DNA of 64,000 nucleotides, taken from contig BDSI01000061.1 of the NCBI GenBank assembly GCA_003117195.1, positions 673,255 through 737,254 of the forward strand, given 5' to 3'. The stretch comes from Eudorina sp. 2006-703-Eu-15 (taxonomy: Eukaryota > Chlorophyta > Chlorophyceae > Chlamydomonadales > Volvocaceae). Made by a program: the position numbers and the translations under genes. The notes below the pieces were generated by a model. It searched no databases and had not been told where the DNA came from. It saw nothing but the letters and a program-made list of their open reading frames with translations. Below are positions 1 through 10,927 of this stretch, in pieces; position 1 is the stretch's first letter, and each line of letters opens with the position of its first letter.

Positions 1-1188
1 ATAACCTATATCGCAGCGTCTTGGCTCTGCATCCCCCGTCCCAGTGCCCGAGCCTCCCGGGGGCCTCCGACCCCCGCCTGCTGCCCGCCTGTTCAGTGTC
101 ACAGAATGGCCTCGCCCCGCCCCTTTCCCCCGGCCGGGCCAGGGCCGGCGACCGGCATCATGCCAGGGTCGCCCGGCGTGCCCGGTCCCGCCTCGCCGTA
201 CTACCTAGCGCACTAACCCCCAAACACGGCCCCGGCCCAATATCCTGCCCCACGCCAACCTCCGCCACCCCCTCTCCCCCGTACCAATCCCTCCCTCCCA
301 CCACCGCCGCCACGGCCACCCCCACCCCCACCCATTTAATACAATATGTATGTACGACCTCGTTTTCACAGCCTCTCAGCGCCCCAGCTGCAGCAACGCG
401 ATCTCCCCACCCACCGACCGACCCACCGACCGACCCACCGACAGAACGACGCGTTCCTGGAGCTCCATTTCGCACCCAGCCACGCACCGGGGCGATAGAG
501 GCCAGATCCAGCAGCTGGCCGCCAACCCCAGCAGGGTGCACCCCTTCGGCATATTCGTCTGCACCATCAGCTGCTCCCCCAGGCGGCGGCGGCGGCGGCG
601 TGGTGTGACAGGGTGGCGACTGGTGGGTGCGCGAGCTTGGAGGGAGCTCACGCACTGCTGCAATCCGTGGTGTGGTGTGGTGTGGTGTGGTGTGGCCCCC
701 GGGAGCCGGGCCCCAATCCACGATCCGCCCCCCCTTCCCCGGGCAGCTGCCCTACCCGCTGTCGCCTGATCCAAGTCCCCCTGGGGCCTCCTCCTCCTCA
801 TTGCTCAACGCAGCCTTGCTCAGCCCAGATCAGCTCCATGCCGCCCAGCCCAGATCAGAGGCGCAGATCAGCCCAGCCCACATCGGAAGGCCCAGATCAG
901 ATCAGATCGGCCCGAGAGTGTCACGCAGGGCGAGGAGGGTGCGTGGCGGGGACGAGGGCTTACTTCTCCGGGGCGGGTCGGGGCGGTGCGGGGCGGGGGC
1001 GGGCTGGGATCGCCCTCCCCATTTTATTGCCGGAGCCCACCTCATGTTCGCCCTCCTCCTCCTCCTCCTGCTGCTGCTGCTTCTGCTTCTCTCCCCCCAC
1101 ACGCAAGCAACCGCCTTGCAGCTTCCCCATCCCTGTTCCTGTTCCGTTGTTTCCACCCTCCCGCCCCTCCCGCCCCCTGCGTCCCGCT
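1..1188. other. GC-rich flank downstream of the aldo/keto reductase gene
   Basis: Poly-C, GGTGTGGT and CGACCCAC simple repeats and AGATCAG-type repeats (about 825-905). The 495-590 stretch reads RGQIQQLAANPSRVHPFGIF on the plus strand and could be an exon of a neighbouring gene, but no splice-consistent partner was found. The first 300 bp show nothing else. Confidence 0.5.
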
Positions 1189-1418
1189 CTATTGCGGGTG
1201 CACCGCCGCCAGCCCCGCCAGCGCCGTCACATCGTCCACATCCAGGAAGGACTCGACCTGAGCAGAGCAGAGCAGAGGGCGGCGGGGAAGAAGGGCGGCA
1301 ATCAGTTCTCTTTTACACACAGGCTGTCATGTTTGTATTGTTGTATTGCCAATGGTAAGTCAATCGCAGGTTTTGATAAGTATCCGGGCCTGGGCGGTTG
1401 TGGGTGGGCTTATTGTTA

Positions 1419-1456
<38 letters not shown>

Positions 1457-4400
1457 AGACCCACCTGGAAGAGCGCCGCGTCCACCCCCGGCTTGCCGCC
1501 GCTGACCTCCACGCTGCCCCACCCCATGTAGCCGAACTGCCGCCACACGCGCGAGGCCCACCGCGTGGTGGCCAGCGGGAAGCAACCCGCGTCGATCTGC
1601 CAGCGCAGCGCCACCGTCTCGGGCTTGACGCCGTGCTTGTCGGCGATGCGCTTGATCACGACGAGGGCGTCCTGTACGGCGGCAACGGGCCAGACGGGTG
1701 GGCAGTTGGGCGGTTGTGCGGTTGGGGGCCCGGTTCGAGAGAGGATTGGTTTGACGGTGCACTGAGCGTGTGGTATTTAGGCAGGCAGGACAGGAGTGCG
1801 TGACATGCGATGGGTCGATTAACGCCCAGACATTGCCCGTATGCGTTCAGAATGTAGGCATTGCCCGACCCATAAAGTGAAATGAGAGGCTGCGGTGTCG
1901 GAAGGGCGCTGCGCACGGTGCACTGAGCGTGTGTGTCTCATGCCTGCTCGTACATGTGTGTGTGTGTGTGGGGGGGGGGGTAGTCGTACACTCCCCTACC
2001 TGCAACTTGCTCCACCCCCCGATGTTGTTGACCATGTCGAGGCAGGCCGGCACCGAGTCCAAGTCGGCGTCACCTGCGGGGGGGGGGCAGGGGGGCGGCG
2101 GCGGGGTCGTGGCGCGTGGTGTGGGTTTTGGGGTGGTGTGGGGGGAGGAATGCGGGTGGGGGAGGGGACGAGGTGCGCAGAACAAAGGGATCACGGGAGA
2201 AGGGTCAACAGGCAAGGGGAGCTGCGAGCCCGGGGGTGTCAGGTAGGTGGGTAGGTAGGTAGGTAGGTGGGTAGGTAGGTAGGTGGGTAGGTAGGTAGGT
2301 AGGTAGGTAGGTAGGTAGGTAGGTAGGTAGGTAGGTAGGTAGGTTACTATCGGCAGAGGCTGGGCCCAAAACACCTTCCTCTGCCCCGTCCCGCCCTCTT
2401 TCCCGTCTTCCCTGTACCTTCCCCTCCAGCCCTCAGGCCGTGCTTCCTCAGCCCCGTCGCCCCCATCCACCCACCCACCCACCCAACCACCCATACGCCC
2501 CCTTCCAAGCTTCATCCGGACCATTGATCTTGCAGTCAGCGCAGTTTGAATGCGGCATGTCCCCTCGTATATACCAGTTTCTTTATCCCTTCCACCCACC
2601 CATATCTCCCCCCCCCACACACGCACACACACACTCTCGTACGCGGGTTTCTCTCTACTAAACACACCCATACCCACCCTTGACCGGATCCGGCGGTGGC
2701 GCCCCGAGGTACTTGTCCGACAGCAGCCCGCCCAGGGTGCCGCCGCGAGCGATCACTTTGATGCCGTACCGCGCGCACAGCGCCAGCACGGGGGACGAGC
2801 TGCGGACGAGCACGCTGTGCTCCACCTATGCGTTTCCGCAGGCGGGCAGAGCAGAGCAGGGTTGCGTAGGCAGGCAAAGGGGTTCGTAGGCAGGCAGAAG
2901 GGTTCGTAGGCAGGCAGAGCAGGGGTTCGTGACATGCCAGCGGCAAACCGTGGCCGAATGCCCGCATGCCACACGCCTGGCACCCCCCCCATCCCATGAA
3001 ACCTGATTCGCGAGATACACGGTAAGGCTGCGGGTGAATGACGGGCCACACAGGCCGGCACGATGTGCTCCACTTCAAGCGGGAGGACGGGGATGAGGAT
3101 GGGGATGCAAAAGAAAAGAAAAAGAAAAGAAAAAGAAAAGAAAAAGAAAAGAAACAACCAAGCCGGGGATGGGGATGGGGATGGGGTTGGGGTTGGGCCG
3201 TGGGAGCCAGCCGGGCGTCACCGGCGGATCGGTACCAAAGCGATGTCCACCGATGTTGGAAACGCGATACCCCCCATTGGAATATGTCTGCCCACATCCT
3301 ATATCCTCACCACCACCCCCATCCGTCGCTCTGGCAGCAGCGCAGTTTGAGAAACATCTACCAATTTCGTATACCGCCTCCCCGCCATCCCTCGCTCCCA
3401 CCTGCACACATGTGATGGGCACGCCCGCCTGTATGACCGCCTTGAGCTGCTCCGCGGGGAAGTCCACCAGGCCGATACCCCGGATCTTCTTGGGCTCGGT
3501 GATGGCCACCTCACCCGTCTCCTCGTTCACCTGAAGGGGTAGGAGAGGGGCGGGGAGGGGCGGGGGCCGGGGGGCAGGGGGCGGGTGCGGGGCGGCAGAA
3601 GGGGTTAAATTGAAAAAAGAAGGGGGCGCGTGGGCGGCAGAAGGGGGTGCGTGGGCGTGTGGGCGGGGATGCAAGGATTTGAAGGAAGGGGGGGGGGTAC
3701 TTTGGAGGGTCGCATGGGAAAGGAAGTTGCTCACCCTCCCTCTCTCTCGTCCCCTCTCCCTCTCGTCCCCTCGCGCGTTCCCAGGTAGTACCCATGTACG
3801 CCCTTACTCCTCCGCTGGCCTCCCCCTCCCCCTCCCTCCCCTTCTCCCCCTCCCTCCCCCTCTCTCGCCTCCCCCCACCTCGAGCTGGTCAGTCGCCAGC
3901 TTCTGCAGCGCCTTGAGCACCGGCAGCGGGTCCGAGTTCTGGGGGGGGGGGCCGGGGGAGGGGGGGAGGGTACATTGAGGGGGTCGGGGCGGGTGTGTGT
4001 GTGTGGGGGGGGGTGCGTTGGTGCACTTTTGCGGTTTCGCTGTCCTTGTTGACATAAAAAAGGGGGAGCGGAGGCGCAGGCTCGACCAGGGAGGGAGGGA
4101 GGAGCATGAAGCCGAGATACAGTCTGACTGGGGGGAGAGAGGGTGTATAGCTGTACAGGTAGCTGCGCTGCTGCCCGATGGCGGGAGGGTGGAGGTGTCG
4201 CCGCGCTGATGACCACCGGGCCTGGTCCTCTGGTAGCGTTTCCCTGGAGCTGGTGGCGGTGGTGCTGCGCACGAGACGCGCAGGGTTTTAGGGAGTAGGA
4301 TCTAGGGAGGGGGAGGACTGTGTGGGAGGGAGCGAGGAGGACAAGCTGGGCACTGCACGACACGGCCGATAGACATCTGCACGCCGCCCGGTTGCTGCTG

Positions 4401-5872
4401 CTGCTGCTGTTGCGACGGCGGCGGCGGCGGCGGCGGTAGCTGCGCCTGTGGCTGCGCCTCTACGTGGCTTCCCCAGTTGCTGCTGTTGCTGCTGCGGCGG
4501 TCCCCGGGACACTGGCTGCGGCCGCCATCACGCTGTGTTGCATGCCCTGACCCCTGAACCCCACGACCCCGCACATTTTCTCTCCTCCTCCTCTCCTGCT
4601 CCTTTCTTCCACCCGTTCCCCCTCCACACCCCTGCTCCATAACCCCTGGCGCTTCACGCGGCGCAACCCCACGCACTTCGTGATCCCTGCCCCCGCGCTC
4701 TTCCCCACGCCCCACCACCACCATCTTGAAGTCCCACCACACCCCGCCCCCGCCCCACCTTGAAGTCCCACCACACGAGCTGCACCAGGTCCAGCGGCAG
4801 CAGCTGCCCCTCCGCGTCCATGCCGCCCTCCGCCCCGAACACGTTGCTCCGCGCGCGCTCCACGAACGCCTCCACCGCCGCCGCCGCGCCCGCCGCGCCG
4901 CCCGTCACCCAGGCGTCCGTGAACACGTTGGGCGCCAGTTTGAGCAGCAGCTGGATCCGGTCCGCGCCCCGCTCCTTCTCGTACCTGCGACCGACCCATG
5001 GGTCCGGGGTCCGAGTTCGGTTTTTTGGTTCGAATCGGTATGGTTAGGGGAGATGCGGTTCGGTTCGAATCGGTTAGGTTATGGGCCTTTGGTAGGGGGC
5101 GCACATGCGCGCGCACACCGCGAGATGCCGTACGATGCTAGTTCCGTGGCGGTTGCTGTAGCTCCTTCTGCGGGTGTGTGCTGCAAAGCCCTGACGCGAC
5201 CCCCGCGGGGCCCCCCCTCGGGCGCGACCCCGAGGCCCTGGAATCCGGAGGCCCGAGGCCGCCGACACCGCACTCCATCCGCAACCTGGGCCGCCCGGCC
5301 CCCCGTCTCGTTCCCATTCCTCAGCCCCATTCCTCCTGTCCCAACCCCCCAGTGCCTTTTCCCCCGCTCCCAGTGCAACGGCCTCGGCCCCCCCTACGGT
5401 GGAGGCCATCCGCCGAGTGGTGTCCGAAAGCACTGTCCGTCCGCCGGAGATCCGCCGCCGCACGTTGCAGCCGCCGCCAGGCCGCCAGGCGCGAGAACGC
5501 GCGGCGGCAGCCGCCTCCCCGCCTTCCAGAACTGCCGCCGCCGGCTCCGCACGCACCCCACTACCCCACCCCACCCCATCCCCCGCTGTCTGACTCGCAC
5601 CTGCGTTTGAAGGTGCCCAACACGCGTTCCGCTCCGTCGAAGAAGCCCGCGGGGGGCGCCGCGGAGGGCACCTCCCCGAACAGCGACCGCAGCGAGCAGT
5701 ACGGCCAGCCGGCGCCGCTGACCTCGAAGGTGGTCAGCCCCCCGTCCGCCAGGTCCGTCAGCGCCTAGGAGGCAAGCCGAGGTGGAGTGTGTGTGTGTTA
5801 TCAAGGAGAAAAGCTGAGCCGCTAAAAAGCAGACCCGTGTCCAGCAATGCAACCGACGACTGAGACACTGAC

Positions 5873-5929
<57 letters not shown>

Positions 5930-8497
5930 TTGGGTGGGTGGGTGGGTGGGTGGTGCCGCAAATCGGTAGATGTCTCGCCTCCGGAGGGAGGAGTGGGGGA
6001 GTGGAGGGAGACGGGGAGGAGGCGTCTGCGTCTGCCAGAGGCGGTGTGCAGCTCCCCGTCGCAGCGGTGCCCGCCCGCCAGCAGGTTGCACCCTCGACCC
6101 TCCACCCCAGGCCCCCTCCACCCAGCTTCTTCCTCGTCCTCCCTCTCCCCCCCTCGCAAACTTTCAATGCCCTGCATGTACCCCGTCACGAAGGTACCGT
6201 GGGCACATCAACATCCGCTGGGTGTGCCCGGGTTCGATCCGGGGTTCTTTGGTTCGGTTCAACCCCATCCCAACCCGCCCCATCCCACCCCACCCCACCC
6301 CAACCCAACCCAACCCATCTCCCCCCCCCCCACACACACACACACACCGCACCCCACCTGCATCCAGGGCACCAGCGACAGCGGGTCGTCAGTGAACGAC
6401 GCCTTCAGATCGGACACCGCCGCCTCCGCATCCGAGATGGACACCCGGATGACCTCCAGCTCGGCCGCCTTGGCCTGAAGGCCACGGCCGTGGGGGGAGG
6501 CCACGCGGCGGGAGGAAGTGAGGGCGGACCCAGGGGCCCATCGAAAGCGGGTCAACGGTACGACCTTTCCCAAACCCATGGCGGTGCGGCGATGGCACAC
6601 GACGGCGGTGCGGAGCGGCATGCCGCGCCCCGCTCTTGGCCGACCGCTGCGGTTTCCCCCCCCCCCCGCTACGACGGCCGCGACGCCCCGTTCCTGCCTG
6701 ACTGGGCTGTTTTGCACTTGGCTTGCACCTCGCCCCGACCACCTCGCCCCGACCACATCCCTCCCGACCACATCGGGCGTTCGGTGCCGCCGGTGCCTAC
6801 CTCCGCGTCCGGGCCCTTGAGCGCCGCGATCTCCCTCTCCAGCTCCTTGGCCTGTATCGTCAGCTTATTCCACTGGAGGAAGGGGGTGCACCGGGACAGC
6901 CGCCGCACCATCTCCTGGAGGGCGGGGAGGAGGGCGGGGAGGGGGGCGTGGGAGGAAAGGGGGGTGTATGTTGACCCTGGTGCTATGGCGGTGGTGGAGG
7001 TGGCGGAGGCGGCCGTGCGGGTGGTGGCTGGTGGGTAGAGGGCATTGGTGGCTGGTGGGTTTGTCATGCATGACCTGAGCCGCGACACGAAATGAGTGTG
7101 TGTAAAAGACAACTGAGCCGCGAGAATGAGTTAAATGTTTAATGAAACCCGCCCGGAACCAGAATGTGTGTGTGTGTGTCTGTGACAGCACAGCACAGCA
7201 CAGCACAGCACAGCGGGGTTTGGTGCCGATTCCACGAGAGCCCATCAGTAACCTGGTGCGTCGGCCGGTTTGGCTGCATGACCCTCCCCTCCTCCTCCCC
7301 CCCCCCCCCGGCCGATGGTGGTGGTGGCGGCTGGGTGCGCAGTCCATGGCGGGAGCTCATGGTATTAGGCGCCTACGACGTTGTCTGGGCCCGTGGGATC
7401 GCCCGGCTGGAACACACAGGGTTGCATTAAAGCAGGGAACAGCGGCCCCCCCACCCTCTTGAGGCGCACACGCAGCGACCCGCGACGCCCCTTGGAGGAG
7501 CACTACGTAGCAGCACCTCCGAGAGCGGCGGACCGGGCCGGGCCGGGCCGGGGGGGGGAGGCGGTGCCAGCTTCCGGGGCGGTCATGCAGCGGCGGCGAC
7601 ACACTCGGGGTGGCGCACACCCGGTTTGGGGTGGGCGGGTTCCTCCGCTGATCGCACCCGGGCAGGGGTCAGGACCTCAGGAGGCAAGCCAAGATGGACG
7701 CTGGGGCAGCCGCCGACGGCCCGCGTCATCGTCCGGGCTAGTTGCTTTGGGCATTGGGTCTGTCTCTGTCGCGCCTTCTTTCCTTCTCAGTGCCCGCTCT
7801 TGTCAAATCCCCACGCCCGCCGCCGTTCTGCCTGGGGTCCCCGCGCGTGGGGGCAACCCAGCGGACCGGTCGCGGCGTCGGGGCCCTACGCCCCGGGCGG
7901 TTTGCCACCTGGCCGCCCCGGCTGTCCGGGGCGCTTTGAATGCGGCCTCCCCTCTTCGCCGCTCCTCTAGACGGCTGGACTCCAGTACCGTACGCGGCTG
8001 CTGCTGTTGCCGCTGCTGCTGCGGCGGCTAGCCCTCGCCACAACCCAGATGGGAACAGGCTGGGATGCATTACGACGTGCGGAATCCTGGCACGGCATCT
8101 GAGGGACCGCGAGTGTGGTGGTGTAGACGGTGAGGGAACCTACGTTGTATTCGGGCGCCGCGCCGTTGAACGACGGGGCCGGTGGGCCGGAGCCCTCGGT
8201 CTCCTCCGGCGGAACGGGGATCCATGATTCCGCCAGCATCGCCTGAGTGGAACGGGGTTTCACGTAGGGCATCATGCTTCGCCGCGACATGACGCAGCTG
8301 CGAAAGCGGGACGGCCTCCGCGACATGTGAATCAACTGACGCCTTGCCTTTGCATCGCCAGGCAGCCAGCATGAGTTTACGATAGGAGATAGCGCTACAC
8401 CAGGTAGCAACTCGACGGGCGGGCGCTGTGATCCATACAGCTCATAAAGAACTGGGTCTGGCGCGGGCGCGGCAACTTCTTCGCCCGTCTCAGACAT
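1189..8497 (-). CDS. Aldo/keto reductase-fold protein with coiled-coil N-terminal extension, probably catalytically altered
   Basis: Twelve exons, 507 residues: 8497-8381, 8242-8144, 6914-6801, 6474-6358, 5764-5601, 4984-4759, 3938-3879, 3530-3402, 2825-2678, 2073-2000, 1671-1465, 1257-1189 (TAG stop). All introns are GT-AG and all phases join. Residues about 73-140 are charged and helical (coiled coil). From residue 150 the chain follows the AKR barrel: GLTTFEV, DRIQLLLKLAP, DLVQLVWWDF, KKIRGIGLVDFPAEQL, GIKVIARGGTLGGLLSDKYLG, then IADKHGVKPETVALRW. In active AKRs the second strand carries Asp and the Tyr of the tetrad, and the motif before WWDY carries His. Here Asp is Glu, the Tyr is not recognisable and His is Val, while a Lys is kept. 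I infer a pseudoenzyme or a changed activity. The first two exons are the least certain part; the long intron 6915-8143 could hide another exon. Confidence 0.82.
2240..2345 (+). repeat. (TAGG)n microsatellite
   Basis: GGTA/GGTG tetranucleotides over about 105 bp, in an intron of the aldo/keto reductase gene. Confidence 0.95.
2532..2585 (-). repeat. Intron-end repeat, diverged donor-side copy (aldo/keto reductase gene)
   Basis: About 90 nt after the donor at 2677; it keeps TTCAAACTGCGCTGAC and AAACTGGTATATACGAGG on the gene strand. Confidence 0.55.
3324..3378 (-). repeat. Intron-end repeat, donor-side copy (aldo/keto reductase gene)
   Basis: On the gene strand it lies 23-77 nt after a donor and reads GGTATACGAAATTGGTAG, then TCAAACTGCGCTGCTGCCAG. 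The same sequence recurs at other introns in the window. Confidence 0.8.
5874..5929 (+). repeat. (TG)n microsatellite
   Basis: Uninterrupted TG over about 55 bp followed by GGGT repeats. (CA)/(TG) tracts of the same kind are at 1422-1455, 9670-9702, 19568-19617, 23690-23705 and 24431-24451, almost all in introns or spacers. Confidence 0.95.
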
Positions 8498-10927
8498 GAT
8501 CTGAAATCTATTCTAAAAATAGTCGTTCAGGTATTAGAAAAATTCTGGCTTGACAACTGCCTCACAATATCAAGTAATTTCAGTGCGATAAAGTGGTAGA
8601 CAAACGGGGCATGCAAAACAACCGGTCACTTATCACAGAAAGATGCCTAACTCAACTGATGTAATTTTCGTTGTGAACTTCTTCCTCGAAGGGACCATGC
8701 CGTATCACTGTACGAGCAATTTCTGTCCATCATGATCTTCATTCCGACGGTGTTTAACATCCTAACATTACACGGCGCAATGTCAGCTTATGTTTGCCGT
8801 TTCATTATCGGTGTCGGTAACTCAGTGTACTGATAGCACTCGAATCCTTTAGTTCACTACAATTCGCATATGACGCTTGCCTCTTCATCATAAACTGATA
8901 TCTGGGCTTAGGAATGCTGTCCCTTTGTATTTTGTAGCTAGTCTCAGAGTCTGGAACTGCACTGGGATGAAATAGCAGCTAGCTGTCAGCCAACCAGTGT
9001 GCCAGTGTGCCTCGCGAATCGAGCAAATCGAAGTACGCGACGCTCACACCCCAAAACTTCTATCGCAATCCTTACATCGGGTCACAACTTGCCTAACCTG
9101 GTATAAGCTCAAGGAGGTTCCGCCGCATCCGGCAGGTTGGCGTAACTCCGTCTACACGACGGGCTCCACGAGCAACCTCTCGCATCTCTCTCTCTCCCTA
9201 GCAGCAAAAAAAGTAGCCGAAACCAAGGGTTGGTGGATCGCCACCTCACGAAATCAACGGCCACAGTCATTTATGAGGCCGATGAAGCCCGCGACCCCGC
9301 GAAACACCGATGAACCTTGTGTGCCGAATGGAAACCTAGACCGGTGACCGGCCACTCTCGACCGCTGCCTACAGGTCGGAAATCACCTACTCGCCCTCCA
9401 TTCCTGGCCAAACAAGCATATGGCTCAAGAGGTCGAGAGCCCTCCATCATCCGAACGGTCAAGAAGGGGGCCCAAAAACACACGTCACATCTGCCTGACA
9501 TCTGCCTCGCTGCTGTATAATTTTAAATTTTTAACTTTAAAGGGCCGTTGGGGGTCAAAAACCAGTACGAGTGCAATCTACGCCTACAGGGTAGTCCATC
9601 CAAGTAACTCCTAAACTCTAGCAGAACCTCAGCACCAGACATGCAACCTACCATTAGACGTTCCCGCTCACACACGCACACACACACACACACGCACACA
9701 CAAAAACATGGTGCTTTCGCTGCTGACCTAGCAACGCACTGCTGCTGCTCCCTAACGATCGTACTTATGCCAACACATCTCACAAACGCTGTCAGGGAAT
9801 GAGTGGGAGCGCGCCCCATGCTGTGCTGTCCTGCGACTCAACATCCTGCAACGCCTCATCCGGGACGAGCGTGGTATGCGCCATGACGAACGCAACGACC
9901 TCCACAGCCCGATCCGTGACACAGTCTCCAGCCCCGACGACATATCAATCGCGTAACGAAACGCCTAACTTCCTGATCTGACCTGCGGACAACCAGTCCC
10001 TATTGCCTTCCCTGCATCCAACCTAGAATGCCGAATGGGCCGGGGCACCCGAGGACCCCCAGCGCGATGACCGCCGCTTGGTTTGCAAATGGATCGAAAG
10101 TGGCGGCGGCACCACGAATCATTCACCGCACTGCTAAGGCTCACGCAGCCTCGTTCTGGTTCCTGATTTAGTCTGGCCTGGCTCCTTGAAAGCATTACTG
10201 CCAACTCCTACAGCCCGTTGCGCGCTAGCCCCGTCGCCCCACCGGGGGCTACTTGACAGCAAATCCTGACCTGGCCCCCTCACTGCGAAGCTGCGATCTC
10301 CGCCCGCGACTCCTCATCATGCCGCCACGTTGAACATGAGCTCCCGAGCCACTGCAGCAACAGTGTGGAACAGCAATCGCGGCGTCGTTGGCGATTCAGG
10401 GCATGCGTTCATGGCTGATAGTTGCAGCAGGCAGCGTACCCCTGGAGGCAGGCAATACCTGCCCGCTGCCCAGTTGATACCCAAGCTGGGGTTGACATGA
10501 ACGGCTGGAAGCCACAGAAGGAAATGGACGCGAAATGTGCTGCTGCACAGTCGGCAAGAGAATGTCACGCACAATCGACGAAGGACGACCCCCACGCCTA
10601 TCCCCACGTGCAAGATTGCTTTACCCCAACGCGTCAATGAGACCGCCGTACAAGTGCACCCGAGTGATAGCGGGTGGCCGACATGGGGAGCAAGATGCGA
10701 TGTACTGCTCTGGATGCGGTGCGGCTGATTCGCACACCCCTAAAAGAGGCTACAGCCAAGAAAACCTTCCACACCTTGGAAGTTCTGATAGTGAATTCGG
10801 CTGTCCTGCAAGCCGTACACGGCTGTGAGTAGTTCAGCAATGCGAACCCCGCAGAGGTAGCTCGAACGATACCGCTGCAGGTATATGCTGCCAGGATTAA
10901 GACGTCATTGCTTCTTCCCAACATTAG
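8498..10927. other. Spacer upstream of the aldo/keto reductase gene and downstream of the RRM gene
   Basis: AT-richer than the genes, without a supported gene. 8500-9000 is the likely promoter side of the aldo/keto reductase gene. Open stretches on the minus strand at about 9800-9955 (AVEVVAFVMAHTTLVPDEAL, then stop) and 10020-10140 look partly protein-like and may be remnants. A (CA)n tract is at 9670-9702. Confidence 0.5.

Noticed and set aside
495..600. Exon-like plus-strand stretch reading QLAANPSRVHPFGIFVCTIS
   Set aside because: Composition is plausible, but no clear acceptor-donor pair or neighbouring exon was found, and the opposite strand is open as well.
1847..2677. Minus-strand open frame of 276 codons
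   Set aside because: It includes the (TAGG)n tract translated as a Leu-Pro-Thr-Tyr repeat and reads across introns in a frame other than that of the real exon.
6225..6250. tRNA T-arm (GGGTTCGATCCGGGG)
   Set aside because: An isolated box B-like match in an intron; the surrounding sequence resembles a dispersed intron repeat (also near 23812 and 27565) and gives no cloverleaf.
5878..7038. Plus-strand open frame of 386 codons
   Set aside because: It starts in a (TG)n tract as poly-Cys/Val and runs antisense over real exons of the aldo/keto reductase gene.
9756..10204. Possible minus-strand gene with VVGAGDCVTDRAVEVVAFV-like sequence
   Set aside because: The GAGD motif recalls PfkB-type kinases, but the frame is closed just upstream, no phase-consistent exon chain could be built, and other family motifs are absent.
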